A stretch of 64,000 bases of DNA from assembly GCF_004001065.1 (NCBI RefSeq), contig NZ_BIML01000019.1:1-64000 (forward strand), read 5' to 3'. Under the pieces are notes generated by a model that did no database searches, had not been told where the DNA came from, and saw only the letters and a list, made by a program, of their open reading frames with translations. Source of the DNA: Paenibacillus xylaniclasticus. GTDB taxonomy: Bacteria; Bacillota; Bacilli; Paenibacillales; Paenibacillaceae. The position numbers were made by a program, and so were the translations under genes. This document shows, one piece after another, positions 1-10,111 of this stretch (positions are counted from its first letter, which is position 1; the number at the start of each line of letters is the position of its first letter).

Positions 1-14
1 CAACAACGTTAAAC

Positions 15-43
15 ATCTTAACAGATGTTATTTCGTTGGTCAA
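15..43 (-). promoter_or_regulatory. Second of two tandem sigma-A promoters leaving the window
   Basis: On the minus strand TTGACC (38-43) and TAAGAT (15-20) are separated by exactly 17 bases. It lies downstream of the lysS terminator and points out of the left edge. In B. subtilis an rRNA operon follows lysS and such operons have tandem promoters, so this is probably an rRNA operon P2; the rRNA itself is not in the window. Confidence 0.5.
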
Positions 44-86
44 GCTTTTCTTTCACGTCACCGTTTCGTTCAGCGGCGACTTAAAT

Positions 87-116
87 AATATAACATAGGC
101 TAACGATATATTGCAA
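87..116 (-). promoter_or_regulatory. First of two tandem sigma-A promoters leaving the window
   Basis: TTGCAA (111-116) and TATATT (87-92) are 18 bases apart on the minus strand; TTATAT at 17 bases is an alternative -10. It sits about 70 bases upstream of the second promoter in the same direction, a spacing typical of rrn P1/P2 pairs in Firmicutes. Confidence 0.45.
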
Positions 117-170
117 CCCTTTTTCATAAAAAGTTATTCTTCTATCTGTGAACCGTCTCTGTAACATAAG

Positions 171-200
171 AAAACGGCGAGCATGATATGCCCGCCGTTA
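171..200 (-). terminator. lysS terminator
   Basis: An inverted repeat with arms AACGGCG and CGCCGTT, extended by imperfect pairing toward the loop, is followed on the minus strand by TTTTC. It begins 15 bases after the lysS stop. Confidence 0.8.
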
Positions 201-215
201 ACCTTTAGCACCTAT

Positions 216-1805
<1,590 letters not shown>

Positions 1806-1848
1806 CTAAAGCGAATAACGGGCTCGAAGCTCCATCCTCGCTTACGAA

Positions 1849-1877
1849 CGAAAAAGCTTCCAAGGGAAGCTTTTTCG
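1849..1877 (-). terminator. Hairpin between greA and lysS
   Basis: A perfect 13-base inverted repeat (CGAAAAAGCTTCC / GGAAGCTTTTTCG) with a 3-base loop. The T run is inside the stem, so it could terminate in either direction. It is placed to end greA transcription before lysS, or to let part of it through. Confidence 0.65.
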
Positions 1878-1896
1878 AATGAGCCGTACGCAAACC

Positions 1897-2373
1897 TTAT
1901 TTTTTAATTTCAAGAATTTTATACTGAATGATGCCGGCCGGAACGCTCACTTCAACGATTGTGCCGACTTTCTTACCCAAAATGGTCTTACCCACAGGGC
2001 TTTCATTTGAAATCTTATTGTTAAGTGGATCGGATTCAGCTGTACCGACGATCGTATATTCTACGATATCGCCGAATTCCAAATCCTCCACCGCCACCGT
2101 CGATCCGATGCTTACAATATCGGTATCGATCTCGTCGTTGTTAATAATTCGCGCGTTGCGAAGCATCTTCTCCAGCGTAATGATGCGCCCTTCGATAAAT
2201 GCCTGCTCGTTCTTCGCGTCCTCGTATTCCGAGTTCTCACTGATGTCACCGTACCCGATGGCGACTTTAATCCGCTCTGCCACTTCGCGGCGTTTAACCG
2301 ACTTGAGGTTCTCAAGTTCCTCTTCCAACTTCTTCAATCCGTCTTGAGTCAGAATAACCTCTTTATCGCTCAT
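1897..2373 (-). CDS. greA: Transcription elongation factor GreA
   Basis: Binds the RNA polymerase secondary channel and stimulates cleavage of backtracked transcripts. The 158-residue length is standard. The N-terminal coiled-coil hairpin carries the acidic tip in [13 protein letters not shown], and the C-terminal FKBP-like domain contains [16 protein letters not shown] lies about 9 bases before the ATG. A consensus sigma-A promoter lies about 140 bases upstream in the gap after dusB, so greA is not only expressed by read-through from the folate operon. Confidence 0.97.
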   Translation of the reverse strand: MSDKEVILTQDGLKKLEEELENLKSVKRREVAERIKVAIGYGDISENSEYEDAKNEQAFIEGRIITLEKMLRNARIINNDEIDTDIVSIGSTVAVEDLEFGDIVEYTIVGTAESDPLNNKISNESPVGKTILGKKVGTIVEVSVPAGIIQYKILEIKK

Positions 2374-2522
2374 CTTGTGATTCTCCTGTCGCGTGACAAA
2401 TTTTCATACAACGCACAGCCACTGTATGAATTCACTATTACTAAATATATTTAAGCAAGCTCATTAACATGCTCTAATCGAATGCTTGCCAGTAAAGCGC
2501 TTGCTCGTGTTTATATTGCTTG

Positions 2523-2552
2523 ATTATATTGCAGTCGGGGACCAAATGTCAA
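2523..2552 (-). promoter_or_regulatory. Consensus sigma-A promoter of greA
   Basis: TTGACA (2547-2552) and TATAAT (2523-2528) are perfect hexamers with an 18-base spacer, in the gap between dusB and greA. The predicted transcript has a leader of about 140 bases before the greA ATG. Confidence 0.8.
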
Positions 2553-2585
2553 TCAGAGCCAGCCGTTGTCAAGCACACGGTGCGT

Positions 2586-3614
2586 TTACTGCGCGGCTGC
2601 CTCCCCATCCGCCCAGTTGGCCGCTTTCGGAACATGAGCATCCTCCGGCAGCGTCTCGATGTATTGGTTAAGAATCGCAACCATCGCATCTCGGCTTGTT
2701 TCTTCCATGATCGTATCCTTAATACGCGCCGAACCTGGGAGCCCCTTCATATACCAGGCCATATGCTTGCGCATCTCACGTACAGCCGTCGATTCACCCT
2801 TCAGCTTCACCAGACGATCCATATGCAAAATGGCGATGTCCATCTTCTCCCTCGGAGTCGGATCCGGGAGCAGCTCGCCATGCGTTAAGTAATGCACGGT
2901 CCGATACAGCATCCATGGATTGCCGAGCGCGCCGCGTCCGATCATAACGCCGTCTACGCCGGTATGCTCCAGCATCCGCTTCGCATCCTCGGGCGTAAAG
3001 ACATCTCCGTTGCCAATGACGGGAATGGACACGGCTTCCTTGACTTCTTTTATAATATCCCAGTTCGCCTTACCCGTATACAGCTGTTCACGTGTCCGAC
3101 CATGCACGCTGACGGCGCTGCCGCCAGCACGTTCTACAGCTCGGGCGTTCTCGACCGCATAGATATGCTCGTCGTCCCAGCCAATCCTCATCTTAACCGT
3201 TACCGGCTTGTCGACCGCATCTGTAACAGCGGACACCATTTCATAAATTTTGTTCGGATCAAGCAGCCATCTTGCGCCTGCTTCACACTTGGTTACCTTC
3301 GGTACCGGGCATCCCATATTGATATCGATAATATCAGCGTTCGTTTGCTTGTCGACGATCTTCGCCGCTTCGACAAGCGATTCTCGGTCGCCGCCGAAAA
3401 TTTGCAGACTGAGAGGCTTCTCCCGGTCATCCACGTAGAGCATTTCCATCGTTCTTTTGTTTCCGTGCAGGATAGCCTTGTCGCTTACCATCTCCGCGCA
3501 GACGAGCCCTGTTCCGAACTCCTTGGCGATAAGACGAAAGGCCGGGTTGCAGACGCCGGCCATCGGCGCAAGCACCACGTTATTCTTCATTTCGATATCT
3601 CCGATTTTTAGCAT
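2586..3614 (-). CDS. dusB: tRNA-dihydrouridine synthase DusB
   Basis: FMN- and NADPH-dependent reduction of uridine to dihydrouridine in tRNA. The 342-residue product has the TIM-barrel start VVLAPMAGV, the active-site cysteine Cys102 in NMGCPVPK, and later family blocks GWDDEHIYAVENA, HGRTREQ and GNGDV followed by IGRGALGNPW. The C-terminal tail (about 320-342) is alanine-rich and probably not conserved. It corresponds to B. subtilis yacF, in the same place between yazB and lysS. It is the last gene of the folate-operon transcript before the greA promoter. Confidence 0.95.
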   Translation of the reverse strand: MLKIGDIEMKNNVVLAPMAGVCNPAFRLIAKEFGTGLVCAEMVSDKAILHGNKRTMEMLYVDDREKPLSLQIFGGDRESLVEAAKIVDKQTNADIIDINMGCPVPKVTKCEAGARWLLDPNKIYEMVSAVTDAVDKPVTVKMRIGWDDEHIYAVENARAVERAGGSAVSVHGRTREQLYTGKANWDIIKEVKEAVSIPVIGNGDVFTPEDAKRMLEHTGVDGVMIGRGALGNPWMLYRTVHYLTHGELLPDPTPREKMDIAILHMDRLVKLKGESTAVREMRKHMAWYMKGLPGSARIKDTIMEETSRDAMVAILNQYIETLPEDAHVPKAANWADGEAAAQ

Positions 3615-3676
3615 GCTGCTCCTTACTCCTTCCGCTATTTCCTCGGCCGCGTTATTCGAACATGTCTCGCAGCGCT

Positions 3677-3889
3677 CTAAGATTTGGTAATCTTAGTCAA
3701 CTCGTTATAATCGACACCCAGTGTCTCCGCAATGCTAGCCAACAGCTTCGGATCCGGCTTGCGCGTCCCGCGCTCAAGCGATCCGAGAACAGCAACCGAT
3801 ACGTCCAGACGTTCGGCCAGCTTCTGCTGGGTATATCCTTTCAACTTCCGAAATGCGCGGATGCGCTGTGCTAGTTGATCGTTTTCCAT
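3677..3889 (-). CDS. Small XRE-family DNA-binding protein (YazB-like)
   Basis: A 70-residue single-domain Cro/CI helix-turn-helix protein. The HTH spans about residues 18-40 (YTQQKLAERLDVSVAVLGSL) with the family-typical ERGTRKPDP after it. No effector domain is present. An in-frame ATG ten codons upstream exists, but the one at 3889 has AAGGAAGG at 9 bases. Its start lies 19 bases inside the end of folK, so the two are translationally coupled. It matches yazB of B. subtilis in size and place; its target is unknown, with folate-operon autoregulation one possibility. Confidence 0.85.
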   Translation of the reverse strand: MENDQLAQRIRAFRKLKGYTQQKLAERLDVSVAVLGSLERGTRKPDPKLLASIAETLGVDYNELTKITKS

Positions 3890-4404
3890 CGCGTGATGCC
3901 TTCCTTTCCGTTCCGACAAGCCGTGTCAGCACTTTCCTTCACCGCTGCATAAAGCGGATGTGTCTTCGTCAGCACGTCGCGAAGCGGCACCAGCACGAAT
4001 GCCCGTTCCATCATACGCGGATGCGGCAGCGTCAACGAATCCGTATCCATCGTCACTCCGCTATACAGGAGCAGATCAAGATCGATTGTGCGCGGCCCCC
4101 ATCGAATATCCCGTACACGCCCTAATTGCTGCTCGATATGAAGAAGGGTACCGAGCAATTCCTCCGGTCCAAGCGACGTGCGGATGGCCGCCGCCATATT
4201 CAGGAATGCCGGCTGGTCCGTATAACCGACCGGGTCGGTCTCATACACATCAGATACCCGATCGACGATAATTTCATGACATGCTGCCAGCCGTTCAACG
4301 GCAGCACGAAGAGTCAGCTCTCGGTCTCCAAGATTGGAGCCAAGCGCCACGTAAGCTTCTATAAGTCCCGTCTGTTCAGGCGGGAACGATTGTACCATGC
4401 TCAT
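3871..4404 (-). CDS. folK: 6-hydroxymethyl-7,8-dihydropterin pyrophosphokinase
   Basis: Transfers pyrophosphate from ATP to 6-hydroxymethyl-dihydropterin, the step before FolP. The 177-residue product starts its domain at YVALGSNLGDRE and carries the HPPK signature RWGPRTIDLDLLLY, including the DLDLLL Mg-ATP residues, then LPHPRMMERAFVLVPL. The start overlaps the end of folB by 29 bases. The Shine-Dalgarno for this ATG is weak (GCGGG very close), so the ATG two codons downstream is also possible. Coupled to folB upstream and to the XRE gene downstream. Confidence 0.94.
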   Translation of the reverse strand: MSMVQSFPPEQTGLIEAYVALGSNLGDRELTLRAAVERLAACHEIIVDRVSDVYETDPVGYTDQPAFLNMAAAIRTSLGPEELLGTLLHIEQQLGRVRDIRWGPRTIDLDLLLYSGVTMDTDSLTLPHPRMMERAFVLVPLRDVLTKTHPLYAAVKESADTACRNGKEGITRWKTIN

Positions 4405-4762
4405 CCCGCTTTCTACGCAGCTCCACCGTCACGCCGTCGAAATGAATGTCAAACGGCGGATTCGGCTTCGTGACACGAACCGTCACTTCATTGAGATTAG
4501 TATAAGACTGTAGAAGCCGCGTTGCAATGGCACCCGCCAATGCTTCTATTAGTTTAAAGGGAGTTCCTTCTACAATCGACTTCGTCACTGCATGGAGCTC
4601 CGCGTAGTTGATCGTCGCCTCCAGATCATCCAAAGCTGCAGCCTTGGACAGGTCAAGCTTCAGCTCAAGCTCAACCTCAAACTTTTGTCCTAGCTTGTTC
4701 TCTTCGGCGTATACGCCATGATAACCGAAAAACCGCATTCCTTTCAACGTCATCGTATCCAT
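4376..4762 (-). CDS. folB: Dihydroneopterin aldolase
   Basis: Cleaves 7,8-dihydroneopterin to 6-hydroxymethyl-dihydropterin and glycolaldehyde. The 128-residue product begins MDTMTLKGMRFFGYHGVY, with the conserved GYHGVY..E substrate site, and has KLIEALAGAIA with the catalytic-lysine region near the middle. The frame is open 22 codons further upstream, but ATG 4762 has an AGAGGGG site and gives the usual family length. It sits in the order folP-folB-folK with short gaps or overlaps. Confidence 0.94.
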   Translation of the reverse strand: MDTMTLKGMRFFGYHGVYAEENKLGQKFEVELELKLDLSKAAALDDLEATINYAELHAVTKSIVEGTPFKLIEALAGAIATRLLQSYTNLNEVTVRVTKPNPPFDIHFDGVTVELRRKRDEHGTIVPA

Positions 4763-4793
4763 CTTCTGAACTGCCCCTCTTCCTGTTCGCGCT

Positions 4794-5669
4794 TTATCCG
4801 TGCCGCTGATTACGATATACGATCGCATCAGCCATAACCGCGGCCCGCTTCATCGCAAGCACATCATGCACTCGCACGATGCCGCATCCTTGCGCAATGC
4901 CAAGAACGACCGTTGCGGCCGTCCCCTCAACCCGCTCGCTCTTCGATACTCCGCCGAGTGCCTGGCCTATAAACCCTTTGCGCGACGTGCCAAGCAGAAC
5001 GGGATAGCCAAGAGCTACCAAATCGGATAGCCGTCCCATCATCTCTAGGTTGTTGTCATAATTTTTCGCGAAGCCGATGCCCGGGTCGAGCCAGATTTGC
5101 TCATCGCTTACGCCAGCGGCGCGGGCAATTCGAATGCTGTCCTGCAGATCTGCAATAACATCCGAGACAAGGTCGGAATAATTCTGATCCGGTCTATTAT
5201 GATTCAGAATGACCGGGCATTGAAATTCGGCCACCACCTGCGCCATGTCACCCGAATCGTATCGAAGTGCCCATATATCATTCACAATATGTGCTCCAGC
5301 GGTCACCGCTTGACGAGCGGTCTCCGCCTTATAAGTATCGATCGATATTGGCACGTGAGGCAGCGCCTCCCGCACCGCGCGTATAACCGGAATAACGCGG
5401 CGGAGCTCCTCCTCCTCCGGCACAGGCACGAAGCCTGGACGCGTCGATTCACCACCGATGTCGATGATGTCTGCGCCCTCGTCTACTAGCTGCCGAGCCC
5501 GCTCCACGGCAGCTGGTACTGAATCATAACTTCCGCCATCAGAGAATGAATCCGGCGTGACATTCAAGATGCCCATAATAAGCGTCCGGCGTCCGAGCTC
5601 CAGCTTGAGGCCGCCTCGCAGCCGAACCTCTCTTACCTGAGGTACAACGTTGCCGTTCATAATATTCAA
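4794..5669 (-). CDS. folP: Dihydropteroate synthase
   Basis: Condenses p-aminobenzoate with hydroxymethyl-dihydropterin pyrophosphate; this is the sulfonamide target. The TIM-barrel motifs are clear: MGILNVTPDSFSDGG, DIGGESTRPG, then PVLLGTSRKGFIG near the end. The start is uncertain. The frame is open to a TTG at 5711, directly after the pabC stop, with an ATG at 5699, but neither has a ribosome site. AAGGGGAG lies 7 bases before a TTG at 5669, with an ATG at 5660 close by, and this gives the usual spacing to the first motif. It follows pabC in the same operon. Confidence 0.95.
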   Translation of the reverse strand: MNIMNGNVVPQVREVRLRGGLKLELGRRTLIMGILNVTPDSFSDGGSYDSVPAAVERARQLVDEGADIIDIGGESTRPGFVPVPEEEELRRVIPVIRAVREALPHVPISIDTYKAETARQAVTAGAHIVNDIWALRYDSGDMAQVVAEFQCPVILNHNRPDQNYSDLVSDVIADLQDSIRIARAAGVSDEQIWLDPGIGFAKNYDNNLEMMGRLSDLVALGYPVLLGTSRKGFIGQALGGVSKSERVEGTAATVVLGIAQGCGIVRVHDVLAMKRAAVMADAIVYRNQRHG

Positions 5670-5711
5670 TCGAAGTCTCCCCTTGTAGCCCGTCTCCATA
5701 TCGTTCAACAA

Positions 5712-6593
5712 TCATGCATTTCTCGATACAGCATCCGCACGATACCGTTCAAGAAGCAGACGATGCAGCCTTCCAGCGCGGCCAGAGCCTACAATTACAG
5801 ATTGCCCGTCCATATCCGTCAACGTCGTCACCGGCACAAGCTCTTGTATGGAGCTCGTTACCCATACTTCATCAGCTTGAATGAGCTGCTCCCAGCTGTA
5901 CAAGCCTTCTTCCGCTGCAATGCCGGACTGAGCCGCCAATTCCAGTACAAGCTCACGCGTTATACCAGGCAAAATGCCGGTCGCCAGCGAAGGCGTGTAC
6001 AGCTTGCCATTCCGTACGAAGAACAGATTACTGACGATCCCCTCAGACAGCCAGCCTTCCTTCGTAAGCAGCAGTCCTTCCGCTCCAGGCGCAGCTCCTG
6101 TCCGCTGCAGCTCTCTCTTAGCGATAATATTATTCATATAGTGGAGTGATTTTAGTCGGGTGTCGCCCTCTGGCGAATTTCGCACCGTCCGCAGCAGCCT
6201 AAGCTCGCGTCCTTGGTCATAGACGGAAGGCGGCATCTCCGGCAGCGGCTTCACGGTAAGCCATAACTGTGGATTCGTATAATCGCCGTGCGGAAGGCCC
6301 AGGCCCTCGTCACCCGCGGACACAGTCAATCTGACATAAGCCTCCTCCAGCCCATTGGCTTTCATTACATCGGACAGCCATGACCGAACATGCGCTTCAT
6401 CCGGCAAGTAACGAATATGAAGCGCCTCGCAGCCTGCTGTAAGCCGGGCCAAATGCCGATTCAGCTTGTGCGCTTGTCCTCCGTAAGTGCGAAACGTCTC
6501 GAACAGACCCATCCCGTACAAAAAGCCGTGGTCGAATACGCTGACCACAGCTTTCTCCGCTTCTATGACGGAACCGTTGTAACCGACCTTCAT
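5712..6593 (-). CDS. pabC: 4-amino-4-deoxychorismate lyase
   Basis: PLP enzyme releasing pyruvate from aminodeoxychorismate to give p-aminobenzoate. The 293-residue product is a fold-type IV aminotransferase relative. It has the [18 protein letters not shown] start block, the PLP lysine Lys148 in [10 protein letters not shown], and [10 protein letters not shown] in the second half. Branched-chain or D-amino acid aminotransferases share this fold; the pabB-pabA-pabC-folP context decides for PabC. It overlaps pabA by ATGA (6590-6593), a mark of tight coupling. Confidence 0.93.
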   Translation of the reverse strand: MKVGYNGSVIEAEKAVVSVFDHGFLYGMGLFETFRTYGGQAHKLNRHLARLTAGCEALHIRYLPDEAHVRSWLSDVMKANGLEEAYVRLTVSAGDEGLGLPHGDYTNPQLWLTVKPLPEMPPSVYDQGRELRLLRTVRNSPEGDTRLKSLHYMNNIIAKRELQRTGAAPGAEGLLLTKEGWLSEGIVSNLFFVRNGKLYTPSLATGILPGITRELVLELAAQSGIAAEEGLYSWEQLIQADEVWVTSSIQELVPVTTLTDMDGQSVIVGSGRAGRLHRLLLERYRADAVSRNA

Positions 6594-7171
6594 TGCGCTG
6601 CGCCCACCCGCTGAGAGAGGAAGTTGCGGAGCATCGTCAAGCCATTCTCGGTAATAATCGATTCCGGATGGAACTGCACGCCTTCAATCGGGTACTCCTT
6701 ATGGCGTAAGCCCATAATTTCGCCTTCAGTCGTCTCCGCTGTAATCTCAAGGCAATCCGGAAGTGTCTCGCGCTTCACGATGAGAGAGTGATAACGGGTC
6801 GCTGTGAATGGCGAAGGAATCCCCTCGAATATCGTCTTGCCATCATGAAAGATCTCGGACGTCTTACCATGCATGAGCTTCTCCGCACGAACGACGTCTC
6901 CACCAAATGCTTGTCCAATCGATTGATGGCCAAGGCAGACGCCAAAGATCGGAATTTCGCCTTTGAAACGATCAATGACAGCCAAGCTTATGCCCGCCTC
7001 GTTCGGGGAGCAAGGTCCCGGCGAGATCAGAATATGGTCCGGCTTCAAAGCCGCAATATCGTCCAGCCCAATCTCATCGTTCCGCTTCACGACGATATCC
7101 TGGCCGAGTTCACCTAAATATTGCACTAAATTGTACGTAAACGAATCATAATTATCGATAACCAGAATCAT
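6590..7171 (-). CDS. pabA: Aminodeoxychorismate synthase glutaminase subunit
   Basis: Class I glutamine amidotransferase that feeds ammonia to PabB; in Bacillus the same subunit also serves anthranilate synthase. The 193-residue product shows the full triad: nucleophile Cys79 in GVCLGHQ, and His168 and Glu170 in [19 protein letters not shown] is the typical TrpG/PabA start. No trpE or other trp gene lies nearby, so the local role is p-aminobenzoate synthesis. It begins 26 bases after pabB. Confidence 0.95.
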   Translation of the reverse strand: MILVIDNYDSFTYNLVQYLGELGQDIVVKRNDEIGLDDIAALKPDHILISPGPCSPNEAGISLAVIDRFKGEIPIFGVCLGHQSIGQAFGGDVVRAEKLMHGKTSEIFHDGKTIFEGIPSPFTATRYHSLIVKRETLPDCLEITAETTEGEIMGLRHKEYPIEGVQFHPESIITENGLTMLRNFLSQRVGAAQ

Positions 7172-7197
7172 TCCGATGCCCTCCTTCTAATCAGCTC

Positions 7198-8796
7198 TTA
7201 AGCGTCGGCAGCATTGAACCGTTCGCCCAGCTGAACCGCTTTCCACAGCGCCTTCGATTTCGAAAGCGACTCATAATATTCGCGCTCCGGGATCGAATCG
7301 ATGACGATACCCGCTCCCGCCTGGATATGAACGACCCCATCACGTACGGTCATCGTCCTAATAAGTATATTAAATTCCATATTGCCGCTGTAGTCAATCC
7401 ATCCAAGTGATCCGGTGTATGGCCCTCGGCGCGTAGGCTCCAGCTCCTCGATGATTTCCATCGTGCGAATTTTCGGTGCCCCAGTAATCGTGCCCCCCGG
7501 GAACGTAGCCGCAATGACGTCGAACGCATCTTTGCCTTCCGCCAGCTCACCCTCCACTTGCGAAACAAGATGCATAACGTGGGAATAACGCTCAATGACC
7601 ATCAGCTCTTCAACCTTCACTGTTCCAAATCGAGCAATGCGGCCCAGATCATTGCGCTCCAGATCGACCAGCATTATATGCTCAGCCAGCTCCTTCTCGG
7701 AGGTCCGCAGCTCCTGCTCCATCGCCGCATCCTCCTCATCGCTCCGGCCCCGACGGCGCGTGCCGGCAATCGGACGAGTTGCGAGCTTCCCGTCCCGCAG
7801 CTCTACGAGCAGCTCAGGTGAACCCGATACGAGTTGAAAATCCGGACAACGCAAAAATCCCATATACGGCGAAGGATTCACAAGCCTCAACCACTCGTAC
7901 AGCTCCTCGGCTGTTAGAGCAACCTGCTTGCTGCGGCGAAGCGACAGATTTACCTGAAACACGTCTCCTGCCCCAATATACTGTTGAATCCGCTGAACGG
8001 CATGTTCATACGCTTGCTTACCGAATGGAGAGTAGGTAGCATTTAGTGCCTCAACATCGACCGCGAGCGTATCCTCGCGCAGCAGCTGCTCCCGACGGTC
8101 CCTTACCGCAGCGGCAGCCAGTGCTTCTGGAGACGGGTGGTCAGAAGAGCCACTCCCGAACCGATCTATCCAGAACTGGACCATCTGGCCTGCGCGCTCC
8201 TGGGCCCGCTCGAATAGCCGACGCAATTCCGTTTCCTCACAGCCGGGCTTTATCCCTGTATGTACAGCACAATAGAGCGCCTCTTCCTCCCGATCAACAA
8301 TCCAGAGCTCATCCAGACGCATGAACAAATAATCAGGAGTCCCGAGATCGTCGCTCGCCAGCACAGGCAGTCGCTCAATGGTGCGCGCCACATCATAGCT
8401 CCAAAACCCGGCGCAGCCGCCGATCCACTTTGGACCTTCAGGCAGCGACGGGCCGGTATATGGCCTCATCCACCGACGAACAACATCTAGCGGCGTCCCC
8501 TGCCATTCCTTCTTAGAGCCCTCAACCTTCCCACTTCTGCACCAATCGAACGATTCACCTGCTCCATCCTTCCCTCGGATAACCGATACCGGATGCAGGC
8601 CCAAGTAGGTATAACGTCCGTCCTTGCCGCTCTCCAGTACGATGGAATATGGCCCCGCATCCTTCCAGCCCGCTTCCCACGAGGCTACGATACAGTCTTC
8701 CATCCCCTTAAGTGACTGCTTGTGCAGCAGCGGTATTGTCGTGAATCGGCCATCTACATGCCATTGCCGCCATTGCTCCCATCCAGTGACCAACAT
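7198..8796 (-). CDS. pabB: Aminodeoxychorismate synthase component I
   Basis: Aminates chorismate to 4-amino-4-deoxychorismate. The 532-residue product has an N-terminal TrpE/PabB domain and a C-terminal chorismate-binding domain, with PIAGTRRRG, LVDLERNDLGR, GTITGAPKIR and AGAGIVIDS. A GTG six codons upstream (8814) is in frame, but ATG 8796 has a GGTGGGGG site at 8 bases. TrpE is the main alternative; pabA, pabC and folP next door favour PabB. It is the first gene of the folate operon. The upstream gap shows no consensus promoter, only a TATACT-like -10 near 8840. Confidence 0.93.
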   Translation of the reverse strand: MLVTGWEQWRQWHVDGRFTTIPLLHKQSLKGMEDCIVASWEAGWKDAGPYSIVLESGKDGRYTYLGLHPVSVIRGKDGAGESFDWCRSGKVEGSKKEWQGTPLDVVRRWMRPYTGPSLPEGPKWIGGCAGFWSYDVARTIERLPVLASDDLGTPDYLFMRLDELWIVDREEEALYCAVHTGIKPGCEETELRRLFERAQERAGQMVQFWIDRFGSGSSDHPSPEALAAAAVRDRREQLLREDTLAVDVEALNATYSPFGKQAYEHAVQRIQQYIGAGDVFQVNLSLRRSKQVALTAEELYEWLRLVNPSPYMGFLRCPDFQLVSGSPELLVELRDGKLATRPIAGTRRRGRSDEEDAAMEQELRTSEKELAEHIMLVDLERNDLGRIARFGTVKVEELMVIERYSHVMHLVSQVEGELAEGKDAFDVIAATFPGGTITGAPKIRTMEIIEELEPTRRGPYTGSLGWIDYSGNMEFNILIRTMTVRDGVVHIQAGAGIVIDSIPEREYYESLSKSKALWKAVQLGERFNAADA

Positions 8797-9009
8797 CCTA
8801 CCAACCCCCACCACAATCCGTTACTTTCTGTCTATTTCGCCTAGTATACAGAATCATGGTCTAAAAGAAAAGTAGTCCACAAGTAGTTTGCGTTCACCAA
8901 GCGGCATAGCAAAAGGGACACCTCACTTATGAAGCCCGTTTCGTTCTCCAACGAAGCGAAATTCCTACATCCACCGCATAAAATTATCCATACGCGAACG
9001 ACGAATTGA

Positions 9010-9064
9010 AGAAAGGGGCGGTCCGTCAGTCAGTTCTCACTGACCTGCTGGACTGCCCCTTAAT
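9010..9064 (-). terminator. cysK terminator
   Basis: A long hairpin with outer arms AGGGGC..GTCC / GGAC.GCCCCT and inner arms TCAGT / ACTGA, followed on the minus strand by TTTCTT. It begins about 20 bases after the cysK stop. The same two-tier design recurs at 22775-22832. Confidence 0.85.
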
Positions 9065-9081
9065 AGATTGACCGATTAAGA

Positions 9082-10020
9082 TTAGTTCTCGAAGTTGAAC
9101 AGCGGTGTGCTGAGGTAACGTTCGCCGTTCGATGGAACGATTGCGACCACGCGTTTACCTTTACCAAGCTCTTTCGCTACTTTCAGTGCTGCGAAAATCG
9201 CTGCGCCGGACGAAATACCGCAGAGGATGCCTTCCTCACGAGCAGCGCGGCGCGCCGTCTCGAACGCATCGTCGTTCTCTACAGTAATAACGCCGTCATA
9301 AATTTCACGATTCAGGATATCTGGTACGAAGTTCGCGCCGATACCTTGAATTTTATGCGGACCTGGCTTACCGCCGGACAGAAGCGGCGATGCAGCTGGT
9401 TCGACCGCATACACTTTAATGCCCTCGAAATTCTTCTTCAGTACTTCACCAGCACCCGTGATCGTGCCGCCCGTACCGATACCTGCGATGAACGCGTCCA
9501 GCTTGCCGTCCAGCGAGTTGATCGCTTCAACAATCTCAGGACCCGTCGTCTCGCGGTGAACCTTCACGTTCGCTTGGTTCTTGAATTGCTGCGGCATGAA
9601 GTAGCTAGGGTTTTCTTGTACGAGCTCTTCCGCTTTCTTAACAGCACCGTTCATGCCTTCCGATCCTGGCGTCAGCACGAGATCCGCGCCGTATGCGCGA
9701 AGCAGGTTGCGGCGCTCAAGGCTCATCGTCTCTGGCATAACAAGAATCGCTTTATACCCTTTAGCAGCTGCTACCATGGCCAGACCGATACCGGTGTTAC
9801 CGCTCGTCGGCTCAACGATCGTATCGCCAGGTTTCAGAATGCCCTCTTGCTCTGCTACTTCGATCATGCTAATTGCGATCCGGTCCTTAACGCTTGCGCC
9901 TGGATTCTGGTACTCCAGCTTAACATAAATTTCTGCGCTGTCCTCTGGCACGAGACGATTCAGACGAACAAGCGGTGTGTCCCCGATCAGTTGCGTAACA
10001 CTTTGTACAATCTTAGCCAT
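9082..10020 (-). CDS. cysK: Cysteine synthase A
   Basis: O-acetylserine sulfhydrylase: PLP-dependent synthesis of cysteine from O-acetylserine and sulfide. The 312-residue product has the PLP lysine Lys45 in [11 protein letters not shown], the phosphate/substrate loop [16 protein letters not shown] and GISSGAA. AAGGAGG lies 9 bases before the ATG. It has its own sigma-A promoter and its own terminator, so it is a single-gene unit inside the conserved yacD-cysK-pabB order. Confidence 0.97.
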   Translation of the reverse strand: MAKIVQSVTQLIGDTPLVRLNRLVPEDSAEIYVKLEYQNPGASVKDRIAISMIEVAEQEGILKPGDTIVEPTSGNTGIGLAMVAAAKGYKAILVMPETMSLERRNLLRAYGADLVLTPGSEGMNGAVKKAEELVQENPSYFMPQQFKNQANVKVHRETTGPEIVEAINSLDGKLDAFIAGIGTGGTITGAGEVLKKNFEGIKVYAVEPAASPLLSGGKPGPHKIQGIGANFVPDILNREIYDGVITVENDDAFETARRAAREEGILCGISSGAAIFAALKVAKELGKGKRVVAIVPSNGERYLSTPLFNFEN

Positions 10021-10070
10021 TGATAAACTGCCTCCTTATTCCGACTAGTTCAGTTGGTTTTACTGATACC

Positions 10071-10099
10071 ATCTTATCAATGACATATGTAAATGTCAA
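10071..10099 (-). promoter_or_regulatory. cysK promoter with an internal dyad
   Basis: TTGACA (10094-10099) and TAAGAT (10071-10076) are 17 bases apart. The -35 and spacer contain a perfect dyad TGACAT-N6-ATGTCA, a plausible repressor site. In B. subtilis cysK is controlled by CymR, but I cannot match this dyad to a CymR box with certainty. Confidence 0.7.
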
Positions 10100-10111
10100 T
10101 ACATAGTTTAC

